IMG/VR virus record: IMGVR_UViG_3300025769_000012
Span: 1-55,732 of that record
Length of the DNA: 55,732 bases
DNA from: a virus
Strand: one strand, 5' to 3'
The notes beneath the pieces are model-generated. The model was not told where the DNA came from, did no database searches, and worked only from the letters and a program-made list of their open reading frames with translations. A program made the translations under genes and the position numbers. Shown piece after piece: positions 48,601 to 55,703 of this stretch. Numbering within the stretch: position 1 is the stretch's first letter; each line of letters begins with the position of its first letter.

Positions 48601-49224
48601 CGTTGCCCCGGTGGCAAGACTTAGGTCCGTGTTGGCAGTCAAATTCGTGAACGTGCCCGCCTTCGGTGTAGTACCGCCAATGACCGCTTCGACCGTACCA
48701 TCGTTAATGTCCGCAGTTCCTGCGGTGAGGTCGTCCGTAGTAAGCGTGGGGGTGGTGATTTCTGTCGCACGGAGCTTGGTAAAAATGTCAGTAGTGGTCG
48801 CAGTGGCTCCGCCTCCACTAAACTTGACCACCATGTCGACGCCCGCCGGAACCTCAAGGTCGCGGCCAGCATCGTATGTGCCTTGGAAGAGAATAACCGA
48901 GCGACTGCCAGACAAGCTATTGCGGATGAAAACAATCTTTTCCGCGTCGTTTGGCGTAAGTTGGACATAAGCCGTCGCGCCCAAATCGCCACCGTCAACA
49001 AACTCAATCCATTTGTTGCGGCCATCCGAGGTGGCACCGTCGCTAATTGCTAGCGTATTCGGGGAACCAGAAGTACCTGCCGAAGCAAGCGTTAGGGAAA
49101 GACATCCGTTGATCGCCTGATCCAGAATGTCAAAATTAATGTTTGTGGTATCACCCCAAGTACCCGACTGTTCACCGGTTGCCGGTTTCTCGATACCGAG
49201 GTTAACTGTATAGGTGCTTGGCAT
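45304..49224 (-). CDS. long tail fibre with about 40 beta-roll repeats and S74 chaperone
   Basis: The 1306-residue protein has an N-terminal arm (residues 1-160), a linker, then about 40 imperfect 17-residue units of the form NTTGxxNTAxGxxALxx (about residues 380-1060) like YadA/trimeric autotransporter head repeats, then a peptidase S74 intramolecular chaperone at the end: SDIKLKENIVDAASQWNDIK, KYSMKTDNLDAPNKLGVIAQ, ELEAAGM and a coiled-coil end. The chaperone cuts itself off at Ser-Asp. It is the receptor-binding fibre. Near-identical codon blocks recur. Confidence 0.9.
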   Translation of the reverse strand: MPSTYTVNLGIEKPATGEQSGTWGDTTNINFDILDQAINGCLSLTLASAGTSGSPNTLAISDGATSDGRNKWIEFVDGGDLGATAYVQLTPNDAEKIVFIRNSLSGSRSVILFQGTYDAGRDLEVPAGVDMVVKFSGGGATATTTDIFTKLRATEITTPTLTTDDLTAGTADINDGTVEAVIGGTTPKAGTFTNLTANTDLSLATGATVTGINTTTNMSDASATTLATSLSIKTYVDDQVATVDTLAEVLANGNTTGANNIIVDSGQAITTNTINETTAGSGVTIDSVLLKDDGVNATNLEITNIKAKDGTAAGSIANSTGAVTITSFISNSVDIGGGAIDGTNIGQASAALGTFTNLEANGTIKLDGNYPVGTDNVALGDTALDSVASDGNYNVAIGTSSLTDNTTGDNNVGLGRRALYSNTTASSNIAIGTQSLNTNTTGSSNVAVGHQSLLSNTTASNNTAVGYQAGYANTTGANINAFGYQALNKNTTGILNTAFGTVALKENTTGSRNTAIGTYTLDANTTGGNNTSIGNASMSANTTGNYNTALGSYALSDNTTASYNVAVGYGALYGNTTGQINVAVGPNSLYNNSTGVNNVAIGWDALNANTTGGYNTALGTSSLLSNTTASNNTAMGFQAGYTNTTGNFNVALGYRSHYLGSTAVSNTAVGADSLYYVTTGSNNVAVGHQALVNNSTGGLNTAVGRSALFYNTTASYNTAVGYRAAYNTTGQLNTAMGNDVMYANTTGAENAVFGANALSSNTTGSNNTAIGRQALVSNTTASNNTAVGYQAAYSNTTGTDQVAVGYQALRSTTSGIDNVAVGSSALYANTTGTLNNAFGQASLAANTTGASNTALGHQALRLNTTASNNTAVGYQAVYSNTTGADNVAVGKEALYSNTTASQNTAVGIFALRDNTTGANNVGIGRYALFENTTGGESTALGSAALYTNTTGQKNTAVGHAALLLNTTANDNTAIGWESLRSNTTGTSNVASGYGALRSNTTASNNTAVGYAAGYNNETGANGTFLGYFAGYTCAGSSANTILGAYAGRYLTGNLSTFVGQAAGENITSGVKNTILGRYNGNEYGLDIRTSSNNIVLSDGDGNPRVRIASTGAMGVGVTPETNKTLDLITLGATAGHYCLKAVGTQTGSAGRVQFWDLSNTNNGASYFVFAENSSGNCFNVKGDGNVENANNSYGAISDIKLKENIVDAASQWNDIKALTVRKYSMKTDNLDAPNKLGVIAQELEAAGMAGLVETSPDVDPHTGEDFGTVTKTVKYSILYMKAVKALQEAMDRIETLEAKVTALENA
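46010..48060 (-). repeat. array of 17-codon repeats in the tail fibre
   Basis: About 40 units of 51 bases. Some blocks are almost identical at the DNA level, for example the NTTASNNTAVGYQA coding block at about 46207, 46611, 46870, 47325, 47834 (forward GTGTTGTTGCTGGCGGTGGT). Recombination between copies could change fibre length. Confidence 0.85.
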
Positions 49225-49235
49225 CTCTCAATTCC

Positions 49236-50129
49236 TTACGCTGCTACCCGCGTCCAATTAGCGTTCTGGTTAGGTGCTTCCTCCGACCATGCTGGTTCTT
49301 GACTTGGGTCAACGTCACTATAGCTCGGATTTTGATCCGGGACAATCTTTCCGTAAACCAGTACCTGTCCAACTTGTCCGGCAGCACTTACGCCTGTTAC
49401 ATTTACGATAGCGTCTGCATTTGCAATAACACTACCAACTATTCCTATCCCCGCGACACCGCCAACATTTACGTTCTGGTCGGTGGTTACCGCAACAGAC
49501 CCTACGTTACCTATCGCCTCAATACCCACTACAGGTACATTGGCTTCCCCATCGACAGACGCCTGTCCAACTTGCCCAGTTGCCGCGATACCGGTAGGGT
49601 ACACATTCGCGACAGCAACAACAATAACAGACCCAACATTACCGGTGGCAGCTATGCCCGTAACCGGTACATTTGCCGCCGCGTCGATTTCAACCGACCC
49701 AACTGCGCCTGTTCCAGCACTTCCCGTAACGTTGACGTTTGCATCTGCGGTGACCGTAACAGAGCCGACAGCTCCTGTCCCAGCCAATCCGGTGGGGTAG
49801 ACATTGGCGTCAGCGTTTATGCTGACGGAACCGACTTGGCCAGTACCGGATACCCCAGTAACGTCTACATTGGCCTCGCCGATGATGCTGACTTCGCCTA
49901 TTTGGCCGGTGCCAGCAACACCCGTAACCTCAACATTGGCTTCCGCAACTACCGTTACGCTGCCAACATTACCCGTCGCTGCAATCCCAGTAACTGGCGC
50001 ATTTGCTTCCGCAATGACCGTTACCGAGCCTACAGAACCCGTGACAAACGGAAAACCGCTCTGGCTCCACGGGCCTTCGCCCCAACCAGAGCGGCCCCAG
50101 CCGCCGATTGGAACGATAACATCAGCCAT
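49236..50129 (-). CDS. tail/virion protein with 22-residue beta-solenoid repeats
   Basis: The 297-residue product starts with a Gly/Trp-rich arm (PIGGWGRSGWGEGPWSQSGF), then has about 11 units of 22 residues with the pattern GxVGSVxVxAxANVxVTGxA, and a short tail (AWSEEAPNQNANWTRVAA). Regular Val/Ala/Gly spacing points to a beta-solenoid. It sits between the fibre and a small structural gene and may be an accessory fibre or fibre anchor. Confidence 0.75.
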   Translation of the reverse strand: MADVIVPIGGWGRSGWGEGPWSQSGFPFVTGSVGSVTVIAEANAPVTGIAATGNVGSVTVVAEANVEVTGVAGTGQIGEVSIIGEANVDVTGVSGTGQVGSVSINADANVYPTGLAGTGAVGSVTVTADANVNVTGSAGTGAVGSVEIDAAANVPVTGIAATGNVGSVIVVAVANVYPTGIAATGQVGQASVDGEANVPVVGIEAIGNVGSVAVTTDQNVNVGGVAGIGIVGSVIANADAIVNVTGVSAAGQVGQVLVYGKIVPDQNPSYSDVDPSQEPAWSEEAPNQNANWTRVAA

Positions 50130-50581
50130 TACGCTATCCGAATAATTGCGTTACTTGCGTCGGCAGTCGGAAAAACGATGGTGAAGTCACCGGCGGTGGA
50201 GGTCTTGTCCCCACCGAAATCCAAAACCACAACAGACGGGTTCGATACCGAAATAGAAGTGGTGTTCGGAGTAGTATTGTAGATCAACGCGCCACGGGCC
50301 GTAATCGTTGCAGTCGTGAAAGTCTCGTCTGCAAAGTCAGTGAAAGCCGTCGTACCAGAAGTGGTCGGGTTTACACTGGTCAAAGCTTGACCGCCCGCCG
50401 AGTAACCGGTGCCGCTGGTTTCGTTCGTTGCCGAATACGCAGTCGTCGACGCGTCTAGCGTCGCCGCGCTGGTATAAAGCGCGATGTTAAAAGTGTCGCC
50501 CGTTGAGGCATCAAAGTCGTGTACACCATAAAGAAGCTCGTTCTTAAAGGATGTACACATGTAGTTTCCTGAGAAAGCCAT
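50129..50581 (-). CDS. beta-rich virion protein, 150 aa
   Basis: The 150-residue product begins MAFSGNYMCTSFKNELLYGV and has alternating strands with many Thr, Ser and Ala (TFNIALYTSAATLDASTTAY, SISVSNPSVVVLDFGGDKTS). It has the look of a head fibre or decoration protein. It overlaps the beta-solenoid gene by one base (ATG/TGA). I place it in the virion by context. Confidence 0.72.
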   Translation of the reverse strand: MAFSGNYMCTSFKNELLYGVHDFDASTGDTFNIALYTSAATLDASTTAYSATNETSGTGYSAGGQALTSVNPTTSGTTAFTDFADETFTTATITARGALIYNTTPNTTSISVSNPSVVVLDFGGDKTSTAGDFTIVFPTADASNAIIRIA

Positions 50582-50582
50582 G

Positions 50583-50882
50583 TCACAGTCTCCTTATCAA
50601 ATCAGCAAGCTCCTTATGGCCTGCGTCGGTTAGCGCATTGTACACAGTGGTTCTATCACTTTTTATCGCCTCACGCATGTAGTTTTCTAAAACTTTTACG
50701 AGTTGCTTGCGAAAGGCATGTGCTTGTGCCCGGATTGCAGGGTTCGCATCGTCGCTGATCGAAATAATCTTGTCGGCAGCGCGTTCCGCGATTTCCGCTG
50801 GAGTAAACCCACGTCTGTTGGTGGTGTGTACTTCCACCGAAAAACCCGGGTTTATGTTCATATCTAATGCTGGAAAACTCAT
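50583..50882 (-). CDS. helical late protein, 99 aa
   Basis: The 99-residue product has an extended N-terminus (VEVHTTNRRGFTPAEIAERA) followed by helices rich in Ala, Arg and Lys (RAQAHAFRKQLVKVLENYMR, SDRTTVYNALTDAGHKELAD). It is placed between the adaptor and the beta-rich virion gene, overlapping the first by 4 bases. Function unknown; an assembly factor is possible. Confidence 0.7.
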   Translation of the reverse strand: MSFPALDMNINPGFSVEVHTTNRRGFTPAEIAERAADKIISISDDANPAIRAQAHAFRKQLVKVLENYMREAIKSDRTTVYNALTDAGHKELADLIRRL

Positions 50883-51529
50883 TGTTTCGGCCTAATCACC
50901 ATTCCTGTACGATATTCGTCCGTCACTTCCTTCGATTCACCGAACATCTTCAGACCGGTAATCGCTTCCGCAAAACGCTTCTCGTATTGTTGTAGTATAT
51001 CGGGCTCACCCTTCATATAGATGTATGCCTCGATCAAGCTTCCGTACAAAAGAGCCAACTGAGCGTTTTCACTCAGCCATGTCGTGCCGCTGCCGCCTGA
51101 CTGAGTCAAACTGAGCGGACGATAGAAGTAATGAAGCTCCACCGCATAGCTTGCGTCTGGTGTAGGCCCCAAAATGAAGTTATCGATGTCAAAAACCGCG
51201 TAATACCGCGGATTTCCCGTCGTAGACGCGTTTGGATTGAATGTTTGCACGAAATCGGGGTCTTTGAAGTCCAAAAACACCTGATTTGAGCTGGCGTCCG
51301 TGAAAGACAACGAAAATGGTGCCAAAAAGTCACTCGGACAGGCCAAATACTTATTCGAAGACGACAATGCGCCGCTTACGTTCTTGCGGAACAGGCTTAA
51401 CTGGACGTTTTTGAGGATACGCTCCTCTGCCTGCACGATAAACACAGGAATATTGGCAACGAACGAGCTTTCGTCGTACTGCGTGTAGTCCTGAATGGCC
51501 TGCGTTAGCTGATCGTATGTAAAGCTCAT
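50879..51529 (-). CDS. head-tail adaptor protein
   Basis: The 216-residue product has the helical start (FTYDQLTQAIQDYTQYDESS) and beta core (LACPSDFLAPFSLSFTDASS, YAVFDIDNFILGPTPDASYA) and the helical end (TWLSENAQLALLYGSLIEAY) that I associate with phage gp11-type adaptors which join the portal to the tail hub. Overlaps the next gene by ATGA. Assignment rests on recalled pattern and place. Confidence 0.65.
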   Translation of the reverse strand: MSFTYDQLTQAIQDYTQYDESSFVANIPVFIVQAEERILKNVQLSLFRKNVSGALSSSNKYLACPSDFLAPFSLSFTDASSNQVFLDFKDPDFVQTFNPNASTTGNPRYYAVFDIDNFILGPTPDASYAVELHYFYRPLSLTQSGGSGTTWLSENAQLALLYGSLIEAYIYMKGEPDILQQYEKRFAEAITGLKMFGESKEVTDEYRTGMVIRPKQ

Positions 51530-51828
51530 GTCACCACCGTTACTTGGCCAACCTTACCGAACGCCTGTACAGGCCGAAGGTTCGGGCTCTCAACCAGCGG
51601 CACACCGACATAGACATCCAGTGGCTCAACTCGGTCAGGTCTTGCGTTATCAAGGGCCTCGGGGTCATCAACCTTGCGAAAAGGCCCTAGCTGCGGGTGT
51701 TTCGGCTCGTATTCGTCCGGACCCACAAGCAAACCGTTCCATTCCTTTTTCATCACCCGATATGGATAACGAAAACCGGAACGATCCGAGATTGCCCATG
51801 AGTTTTTTCCGGAAGCAAACTTACCCAT
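51526..51828 (-). CDS. small structural protein, 100 aa
   Basis: The 100-residue product begins MGKFASGKNSWAISDRSGFR and has basic, Pro-rich middle parts (LLVGPDEYEPKHPQLGPFRK) with an Asp/Pro/Val-rich end. It starts one base after the gp4-like stop and is coupled to the adaptor. It may be a minor head-tail protein. No known domain. Confidence 0.68.
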   Translation of the reverse strand: MGKFASGKNSWAISDRSGFRYPYRVMKKEWNGLLVGPDEYEPKHPQLGPFRKVDDPEALDNARPDRVEPLDVYVGVPLVESPNLRPVQAFGKVGQVTVVT

Positions 51829-52497
51829 CTACCCCGCCCTATAATATTCGTACCTTGGAACAACATTGAAGGATGACCGATCACGGTCCTCCGTCGCTGC
51901 TCGCTCAAACTCCTCTTCATACACAGCTTTGAGCATCTGAACACGGTTCGGTGCCCGCTTCAAAGCAATGTAATAGGCCAGCCCCGCCGCGAGGCAGGGA
52001 TAGAACCGAAACGGCATGTCCATGGTATTGGTGAAATCGTCCGCGTCGTCCACTCGGGTCAACGCATCGTAGATCACAACGTCCGAAGCATCGTCAGGAA
52101 CCGGCCAAATTTTTAAGTTTGGCGTCACTTGACGGTCCAAAAAGAACTGGTTTGGACGGCCCTGAGAGGTTTTGTTCGGAATGTTAAGGTAGTCATCACG
52201 GCTGAGACGCTCCATAGAGTAATCGGTGCCGCTGCGTCGACAAATAACCGACAAAACGTCGATTACATCGCTGCCTAAGTCATAATCCCCGTCGCCTACA
52301 ACCAAGGTGACCGTGCGTTGCTTAATAGTCCACTGGTTTAATCCGCGGTTTGCCCAGTCCGCAAGCAACAAGTTGAGCGAACGCTTGGCTGATTTCAGGT
52401 CGTAACCTGTACGAACCTCAAGGCCGCACCGCTCAAATGCCTCTTCGACATATTCAGCGACGTCTAGCTCGAAGTCTTTGCTGCCTGACGTGGTCAT
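51829..52497 (-). CDS. P22 gp4-like tail accessory/connector protein
   Basis: The 222-residue product starts with helices (DFELDVAEYVEEAFERCGLE, VRTGYDLKSAKRSLNLLLAD, WANRGLNQW) followed by a beta region (TVTLVVGDGDYDLGSDVIDV) and a helical end (YYIALKRAPNRVQMLKAVYE). This pattern resembles the P22 tail accessory factor gp4, which docks to the portal after packaging. It overlaps the 53-aa gene by ATGA. Function inferred from that resemblance and the adaptor next to it. Confidence 0.7.
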   Translation of the reverse strand: MTTSGSKDFELDVAEYVEEAFERCGLEVRTGYDLKSAKRSLNLLLADWANRGLNQWTIKQRTVTLVVGDGDYDLGSDVIDVLSVICRRSGTDYSMERLSRDDYLNIPNKTSQGRPNQFFLDRQVTPNLKIWPVPDDASDVVIYDALTRVDDADDFTNTMDMPFRFYPCLAAGLAYYIALKRAPNRVQMLKAVYEEEFERAATEDRDRSSFNVVPRYEYYRAG

Positions 52498-52655
52498 GAC
52501 CGTTTCCTACTCTTCTTGGCGGTTTTGGCCGCTTTTTTAAACGCCTTGTCGGTAGGCGCACCTTTGCTGCCCGGCTTACGCATTTTTTCACCAGACCCGG
52601 CAGCTATCCGCTTCCGTTTGGCTTGAATGTTTGCATATAAACCGCGCTTTGCCAT
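52494..52655 (-). CDS. small very basic protein, 53 aa
   Basis: ATG at 52655 sits in TAATG with the stop of the upstream gene, and the stop TGA overlaps the next start (ATGA). The 53-residue product (MAKRGLYANIQAKRKRIAAG at the start, KKAAKTAKKSRKRS at the end) has about one third Lys/Arg. It could coat DNA or act in assembly. The tight coupling on both sides and a typical late-gene arrangement support it. Confidence 0.72.
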   Translation of the reverse strand: MAKRGLYANIQAKRKRIAAGSGEKMRKPGSKGAPTDKAFKKAAKTAKKSRKRS

Positions 52656-52807
52656 TATGCGTTCCTTACCGCGCAGCTCTTTTTGCCGCCAGATTTACGG
52701 CTAGACGTGCGTACTGCACCGCCGCCCTCCATCTTTTTAACCATACCGCCGCCGCGCATTTTCTTAACCATGCCGCCGCCACGCATCTTTTTAGGTTTCA
52801 TCGCCAT
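52655..52807 (-). CDS. Gly-rich tandem-motif protein, 50 aa
   Basis: ATG at 52807 with AGGAGG 7 bases upstream gives 50 residues. Three tandem copies of K-M-[RE]-G-G-G-[MA]-V (MRGGGMVKKMRGGGMVKKME and GGGAVRT) are followed by a basic tail. The motif matches the GG motif scattered in large virion proteins. The start at 52807 overlaps the upstream gene by 17 bases. Likely a virion-associated or scaffold-binding peptide. Confidence 0.75.
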   Translation of the reverse strand: MAMKPKKMRGGGMVKKMRGGGMVKKMEGGGAVRTSSRKSGGKKSCAVRNA

Positions 52808-53381
52808 TTTTAAGCCTCCTATAAAAACGTTCCCGCTTATCATAAATCTCACGGGCGTTATACTGGCCATTATATGTATCATAATAGCCTTTTTTATCTA
52901 GCTTGTCTGCCGCTTCTTGTAGCTTTGACAACCGCTGGACAAAAATCATTGCATATTCCGCGTCTATTTGCGGTTGGAAATCCACGTCGGCGACGAAATC
53001 GCTCTCCTCGTCGTGCGGATGAAACCCCATAACCCAAACATCACGATCAATGAACATGCCGTCTGCGATGGCGTCGTTCATTTCATCCAGATACGTGTGA
53101 AACAAGTCAGGGTCTTTATCGAACTTGAAGTCGATAATGATCGCGATCTCAAAATTATCGTCAAACTGAGATACGGTGTTATACAGCGTCTGCTTGTTGG
53201 TCTCGTACTTATACAAGACTGCCACGCGGCTATCTATCCACGCTTGTCGAGCATACGGACACGGCGGAAGATTGTTGAAATGCGGGCTAGGTTTTTCTAA
53301 CACCGTAGCAGACCAGTCTACCAGCTCGTGATAAACAGCGTGTTCTACTTCAAAGGACGGTGTCAAAAAAGCTAGTCCCAT
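52791..53381 (-). CDS. late protein of unknown function, 196 aa
   Basis: The 196-residue product is acidic and ordered, with an N-terminal part LTPSFEVEHAVYHELVDWSA and PSPHFNNLPPCPYARQAWID, a core of strands (FEIAIIIDFKFDKDPDLFHT, VWVMGFHPHDEESDFVADVD), and a helical end (MIFVQRLSKLQEAADKLDKK). The Cys-Pro and His-Pro-His spots could bind metal. No domain is recognised. It overlaps the Gly-rich gene by 17 bases. Confidence 0.72.
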   Translation of the reverse strand: MGLAFLTPSFEVEHAVYHELVDWSATVLEKPSPHFNNLPPCPYARQAWIDSRVAVLYKYETNKQTLYNTVSQFDDNFEIAIIIDFKFDKDPDLFHTYLDEMNDAIADGMFIDRDVWVMGFHPHDEESDFVADVDFQPQIDAEYAMIFVQRLSKLQEAADKLDKKGYYDTYNGQYNAREIYDKRERFYRRLKNGDET

Positions 53382-53384
53382 ACA

Positions 53385-53567
53385 CTACTCCAGAAACTTG
53401 TGTACTAGAGGTGTTACGACTATTAGAATGCCAAGCCCCCAGATTTTGTAATCAAGACCGTCCAAAGACTTTTTCTGTTCCTTCAGCTTTTCTTCAATGC
53501 GTTGATAGCGAAGATTGCACTCCGCTTCATGCTTTTCTAGCTTCGATAAAACGTCTTCTACGCGCAT
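53385..53567 (-). CDS. small coiled-coil protein with C-terminal TM, XhlA-like
   Basis: The ATG at 53567 after GGTGAGG gives 60 residues: a coiled coil (VLSKLEKHEAECNLRYQRIE, EKLKEQKKSLDG) and then a C-terminal membrane helix (LDYKIWGLGILIVVTPLVHK). This is the layout of XhlA-type haemolysin/holin-associated proteins. It starts 8 bases after the DUF6321-like stop. A role in lysis or membrane anchoring is inferred. Confidence 0.68.
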   Translation of the reverse strand: MRVEDVLSKLEKHEAECNLRYQRIEEKLKEQKKSLDGLDYKIWGLGILIVVTPLVHKFLE

Positions 53568-53574
53568 TTCTTCC

Positions 53575-53859
53575 TCACCAAGCTTTGCAGGACCAGTAAC
53601 GGGCACTGAACTTGTCTTTGGCGGTGCCACACGAATGACGCGCTCTAAAGTTTTTTCTACGTCCCGGCTGATCTTTTTTAATTGCCATGTTCGGATCGCC
53701 GAAGCGAACCAATTTAACTTCCGACCCTTTTTTAGCGAGGACCGCACTTTTCTTTGATTTCCCGGGTGTACGCTTTGGTTTGTTATATCCTGCAAAAGTT
53801 TCCCCCCGGTACTTTAATCGGCCTGATGGCATACGCTCAACGTCTTTTGTAGAAGCCAT
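53575..53859 (-). CDS. DUF6321-like basic protein, 94 aa
   Basis: The 94-residue product is very basic with the patterns GETFAGYNKPKRTPGKSKKS, VKLVRFGDPNMAIKKDQPGR and RRKNFRARHSCGTAKDKFSA with RYW at the end, which I associate with DUF6321, a small phage family. It probably binds nucleic acid or a capsid surface. It lies between two structural small genes. Family name is from memory and should be checked. Confidence 0.72.
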   Translation of the reverse strand: MASTKDVERMPSGRLKYRGETFAGYNKPKRTPGKSKKSAVLAKKGSEVKLVRFGDPNMAIKKDQPGRRKNFRARHSCGTAKDKFSARYWSCKAW

Positions 53860-53870
53860 CAGAGCGCCCC

Positions 53871-54146
53871 TTAACTGTAGAAAATCGTCATCGCAGTGAC
53901 GTTGGTGGCGGTAGCCACGTACAAGTCATCCGTGAACAACACCCCCTCGTCGGGAATGTTCACAGAGTGCGAATCCGATGCTAAGAAGTCGATGTCGAGA
54001 ACCGTCGCGCCGCCGTTGCCATTAGTCAACGTCAAACGACCCGCGCCCGCGCCTGTCAAAACCTGTATCTGACGAAGACGGTTGCGACCAATACTGGCCG
54101 CTCCTGCCCCAGTCAGACGTTTTGTTTTTACGTCTGAATTAGCCAT
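53871..54146 (-). CDS. small beta-rich structural protein, 91 aa
   Basis: The 91-residue product is Gly/Ala/Thr/Asn-rich and beta-like (KRLTGAGAASIGRNRLRQIQ, GRLTLTNGNGGATVLDIDFL, LYVATATNVTAMTIFYS). It overlaps the 70-aa gene by one base. Composition suggests a decoration-type or head fibre-associated protein. No known domain. Confidence 0.68.
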   Translation of the reverse strand: MANSDVKTKRLTGAGAASIGRNRLRQIQVLTGAGAGRLTLTNGNGGATVLDIDFLASDSHSVNIPDEGVLFTDDLYVATATNVTAMTIFYS

Positions 54147-54358
54147 TATTTGCTCTCCGCTTTCTTCGTTGTTTTCTTAGCAACTTTTTTGGGAGCGGCT
54201 TTTTTGACAGGTTTTTCCACCCACGCCTCGTTGACGTCTGGCGTCGAAGGATCATCGGCCTTCAACGTGCCATCGTCGTTACGTGCGCGAACTTTTTCGA
54301 CCTTAACGCCGCGAGCTGCTAACTCTTCATCAGAAGGTGGACGAAACCGATTACTCAT
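54146..54358 (-). CDS. small protein with Lys-rich tail, 70 aa
   Basis: The 70-residue product begins MSNRFRPPSDEELAARGVKV, then a Pro/Asp stretch, and a tail PVKKAAPKKVAKKTTKKAES, rich in Lys/Ala like histone H1 tails. It may bind DNA or the acidic scaffold. It is coupled to the 91-aa gene. Function unknown. Confidence 0.67.
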   Translation of the reverse strand: MSNRFRPPSDEELAARGVKVEKVRARNDDGTLKADDPSTPDVNEAWVEKPVKKAAPKKVAKKTTKKAESK

Positions 54359-54369
54359 GTTTCATCCCC

Positions 54370-54594
54370 TTATGCTGCTGCGATAGTAGCGCCAGTGTCA
54401 GACCGCTTCCAATTGGTGCCGTCAGAGAATGCAAGAATTGCAGAACCTGCCGCGCCGTTAGAAACAAACACAAGCGTACCCGCGCCTGCCGAAGAAGCAG
54501 AAGGTGCATTTGCAACTGTATAGGTGGGAACTTTGATGTCGCCGATGAAGCCGTTAGTGGAAGTCACCGGACCGGAGAAAGTAGTTGAAGCCAT
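54370..54594 (-). CDS. small structural protein, first gene of late block 2
   Basis: The ATG at 54594 after GGGG starts a 74-residue product (MASTTFSGPVTSTNGFIGDI at the start), Thr/Ser/Ala/Gly-rich with no charge clusters. It is beta-like and similar in flavour to the small proteins after it. The gap behind it to the capsid terminator (54595-54709) may hold a late promoter, with TATAGT on the minus strand near 54690, but no clear -35 is seen. Confidence 0.7.
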   Translation of the reverse strand: MASTTFSGPVTSTNGFIGDIKVPTYTVANAPSASSAGAGTLVFVSNGAAGSAILAFSDGTNWKRSDTGATIAAA

Positions 54595-54709
54595 TTCGTA
54601 CCCCTTGCACAAGGTTTTGCTTCACAGTCCGTGCAATGTCAGGTGGGCTGATTCCTGTCTGCGAAGCTAATATGTTAAGCCCTATCGTGACTATAACTTA
54701 GCTTGAAAC

Positions 54710-54738
54710 AAAAAGAAAGGGGCCTCTTACGAGGCCCC
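54710..54738 (-). terminator. intrinsic terminator after the major capsid gene
   Basis: Minus-strand stem GGGGCCTC/GAGGCCCC (8 bp) with loop GTAA and a pyrimidine/T-rich run follow the capsid stop by 57 bases. It separates head and tail blocks and would fix the end of the capsid transcript. Confidence 0.9.
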
Positions 54739-54794
54739 TAGTGCAGTCATCAGGGAGGTGGGTAATGAAAAACCCAACTCTCTTATACCACAGA

Positions 54795-55703
54795 TTACGC
54801 TGCGCCGGGAGTACCGAATACACAGCGCCAGTCAGAAACGCCGAAGCTGTAACGCTCACGCGCTTTGAAGCGCATGTTGCCGGTGTCAAAGTCCCCTTCC
54901 ATTGCCGTTTTGATTGGCGAACGGTTGAAGTATTTGAAGCCGTTAGGAGCGTCAGTCTTAATGAAGAACGCATCGGTGTCCGTCAGGAAGTGGTTAACCA
55001 CTGCACCTTCAGGAAGCATACCCATGGTCTTCATTGCGTTCAGATCGTTGTCCGCAGTGCCAGAGCGCAAGTTCGAGTTGATAACTCGTTCTGCGATGAA
55101 CTGAAGCTCTTTCGGAATGATGAGCTTCATGCCGCGTACAGCAATCTTCAGACCGCGTTCGTCAGTCAGACCCGCAATGTCGATTAGCATTTGCTCAAGC
55201 GAAGTTTCGTTGAGGTCAGCCGCAGTAGACAGCAAGTTACGCTGGTTACCAGACAAAGAGGGGTGAGCCGCCGAACAAAGCGCCGCGCCATCACCAACAG
55301 GGCTACCAGTGCTGAACGCGTTGTTCAGGATAGAAGCAGCCTTGATTTGCTTGGTCTGCGCCATAGAGCGAGCCAAAGCTTTAGTGTAGCGAGATGCGAG
55401 ACGATCATAAAGGTTATCTTCGATAGCCTCTTCAGTGATCGAGAACGCAAGCGCGATGGTTTCATGAGTGTAACGAGCAGTGTATGTCTCTTGTGCGTCG
55501 TCGAAACTGATGGCACCGCCTTCAGATTTCGTTGGCGCAGTCGAAAAACCACCGAGCATAACTTCCTCTTCAAAGGCACGGTCAGATGACTCCTCCTCAA
55601 AGACTTCAGAATGCTCATTCTCGTAACGGTTGTATTCGAGCCCGAACAAGGCATTAAGGCCGGGTTCCAGCTCTTTCGCTAGTTGTGCGCGAGAGATAGC
55701 CAT
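54795..55703 (-). CDS. major capsid protein
   Basis: The 302-residue protein starts MAISRAQLAKELEPGLNALF, followed by an acidic arm with RAFEEEVMLGGF, the core entry YTARYTHETIALAFSITEEA, YTKALARSMAQTKQIKAASI with LNNAFS, and a shell domain with LEQMLIDIAGLTDERGLKIA and KELQFIAERVINSNL. These lines match major capsid proteins I know from marine phages of HK97 fold. A strong ribosome site AGGAGG, its own terminator and the upstream decoration, scaffold and chaperone genes fit. Its residues 8-21 recur in the AlpA-like protein. Confidence 0.92.
   Translation of the reverse strand: MAISRAQLAKELEPGLNALFGLEYNRYENEHSEVFEEESSDRAFEEEVMLGGFSTAPTKSEGGAISFDDAQETYTARYTHETIALAFSITEEAIEDNLYDRLASRYTKALARSMAQTKQIKAASILNNAFSTGSPVGDGAALCSAAHPSLSGNQRNLLSTAADLNETSLEQMLIDIAGLTDERGLKIAVRGMKLIIPKELQFIAERVINSNLRSGTADNDLNAMKTMGMLPEGAVVNHFLTDTDAFFIKTDAPNGFKYFNRSPIKTAMEGDFDTGNMRFKARERYSFGVSDWRCVFGTPGAA

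Noticed and set aside
49218-50282. 354-codon plus-strand frame opposite the solenoid protein
   Set aside because: Cys/Arg/Asn/Tyr-rich translation is the complement of the repeat codons; no start signal.
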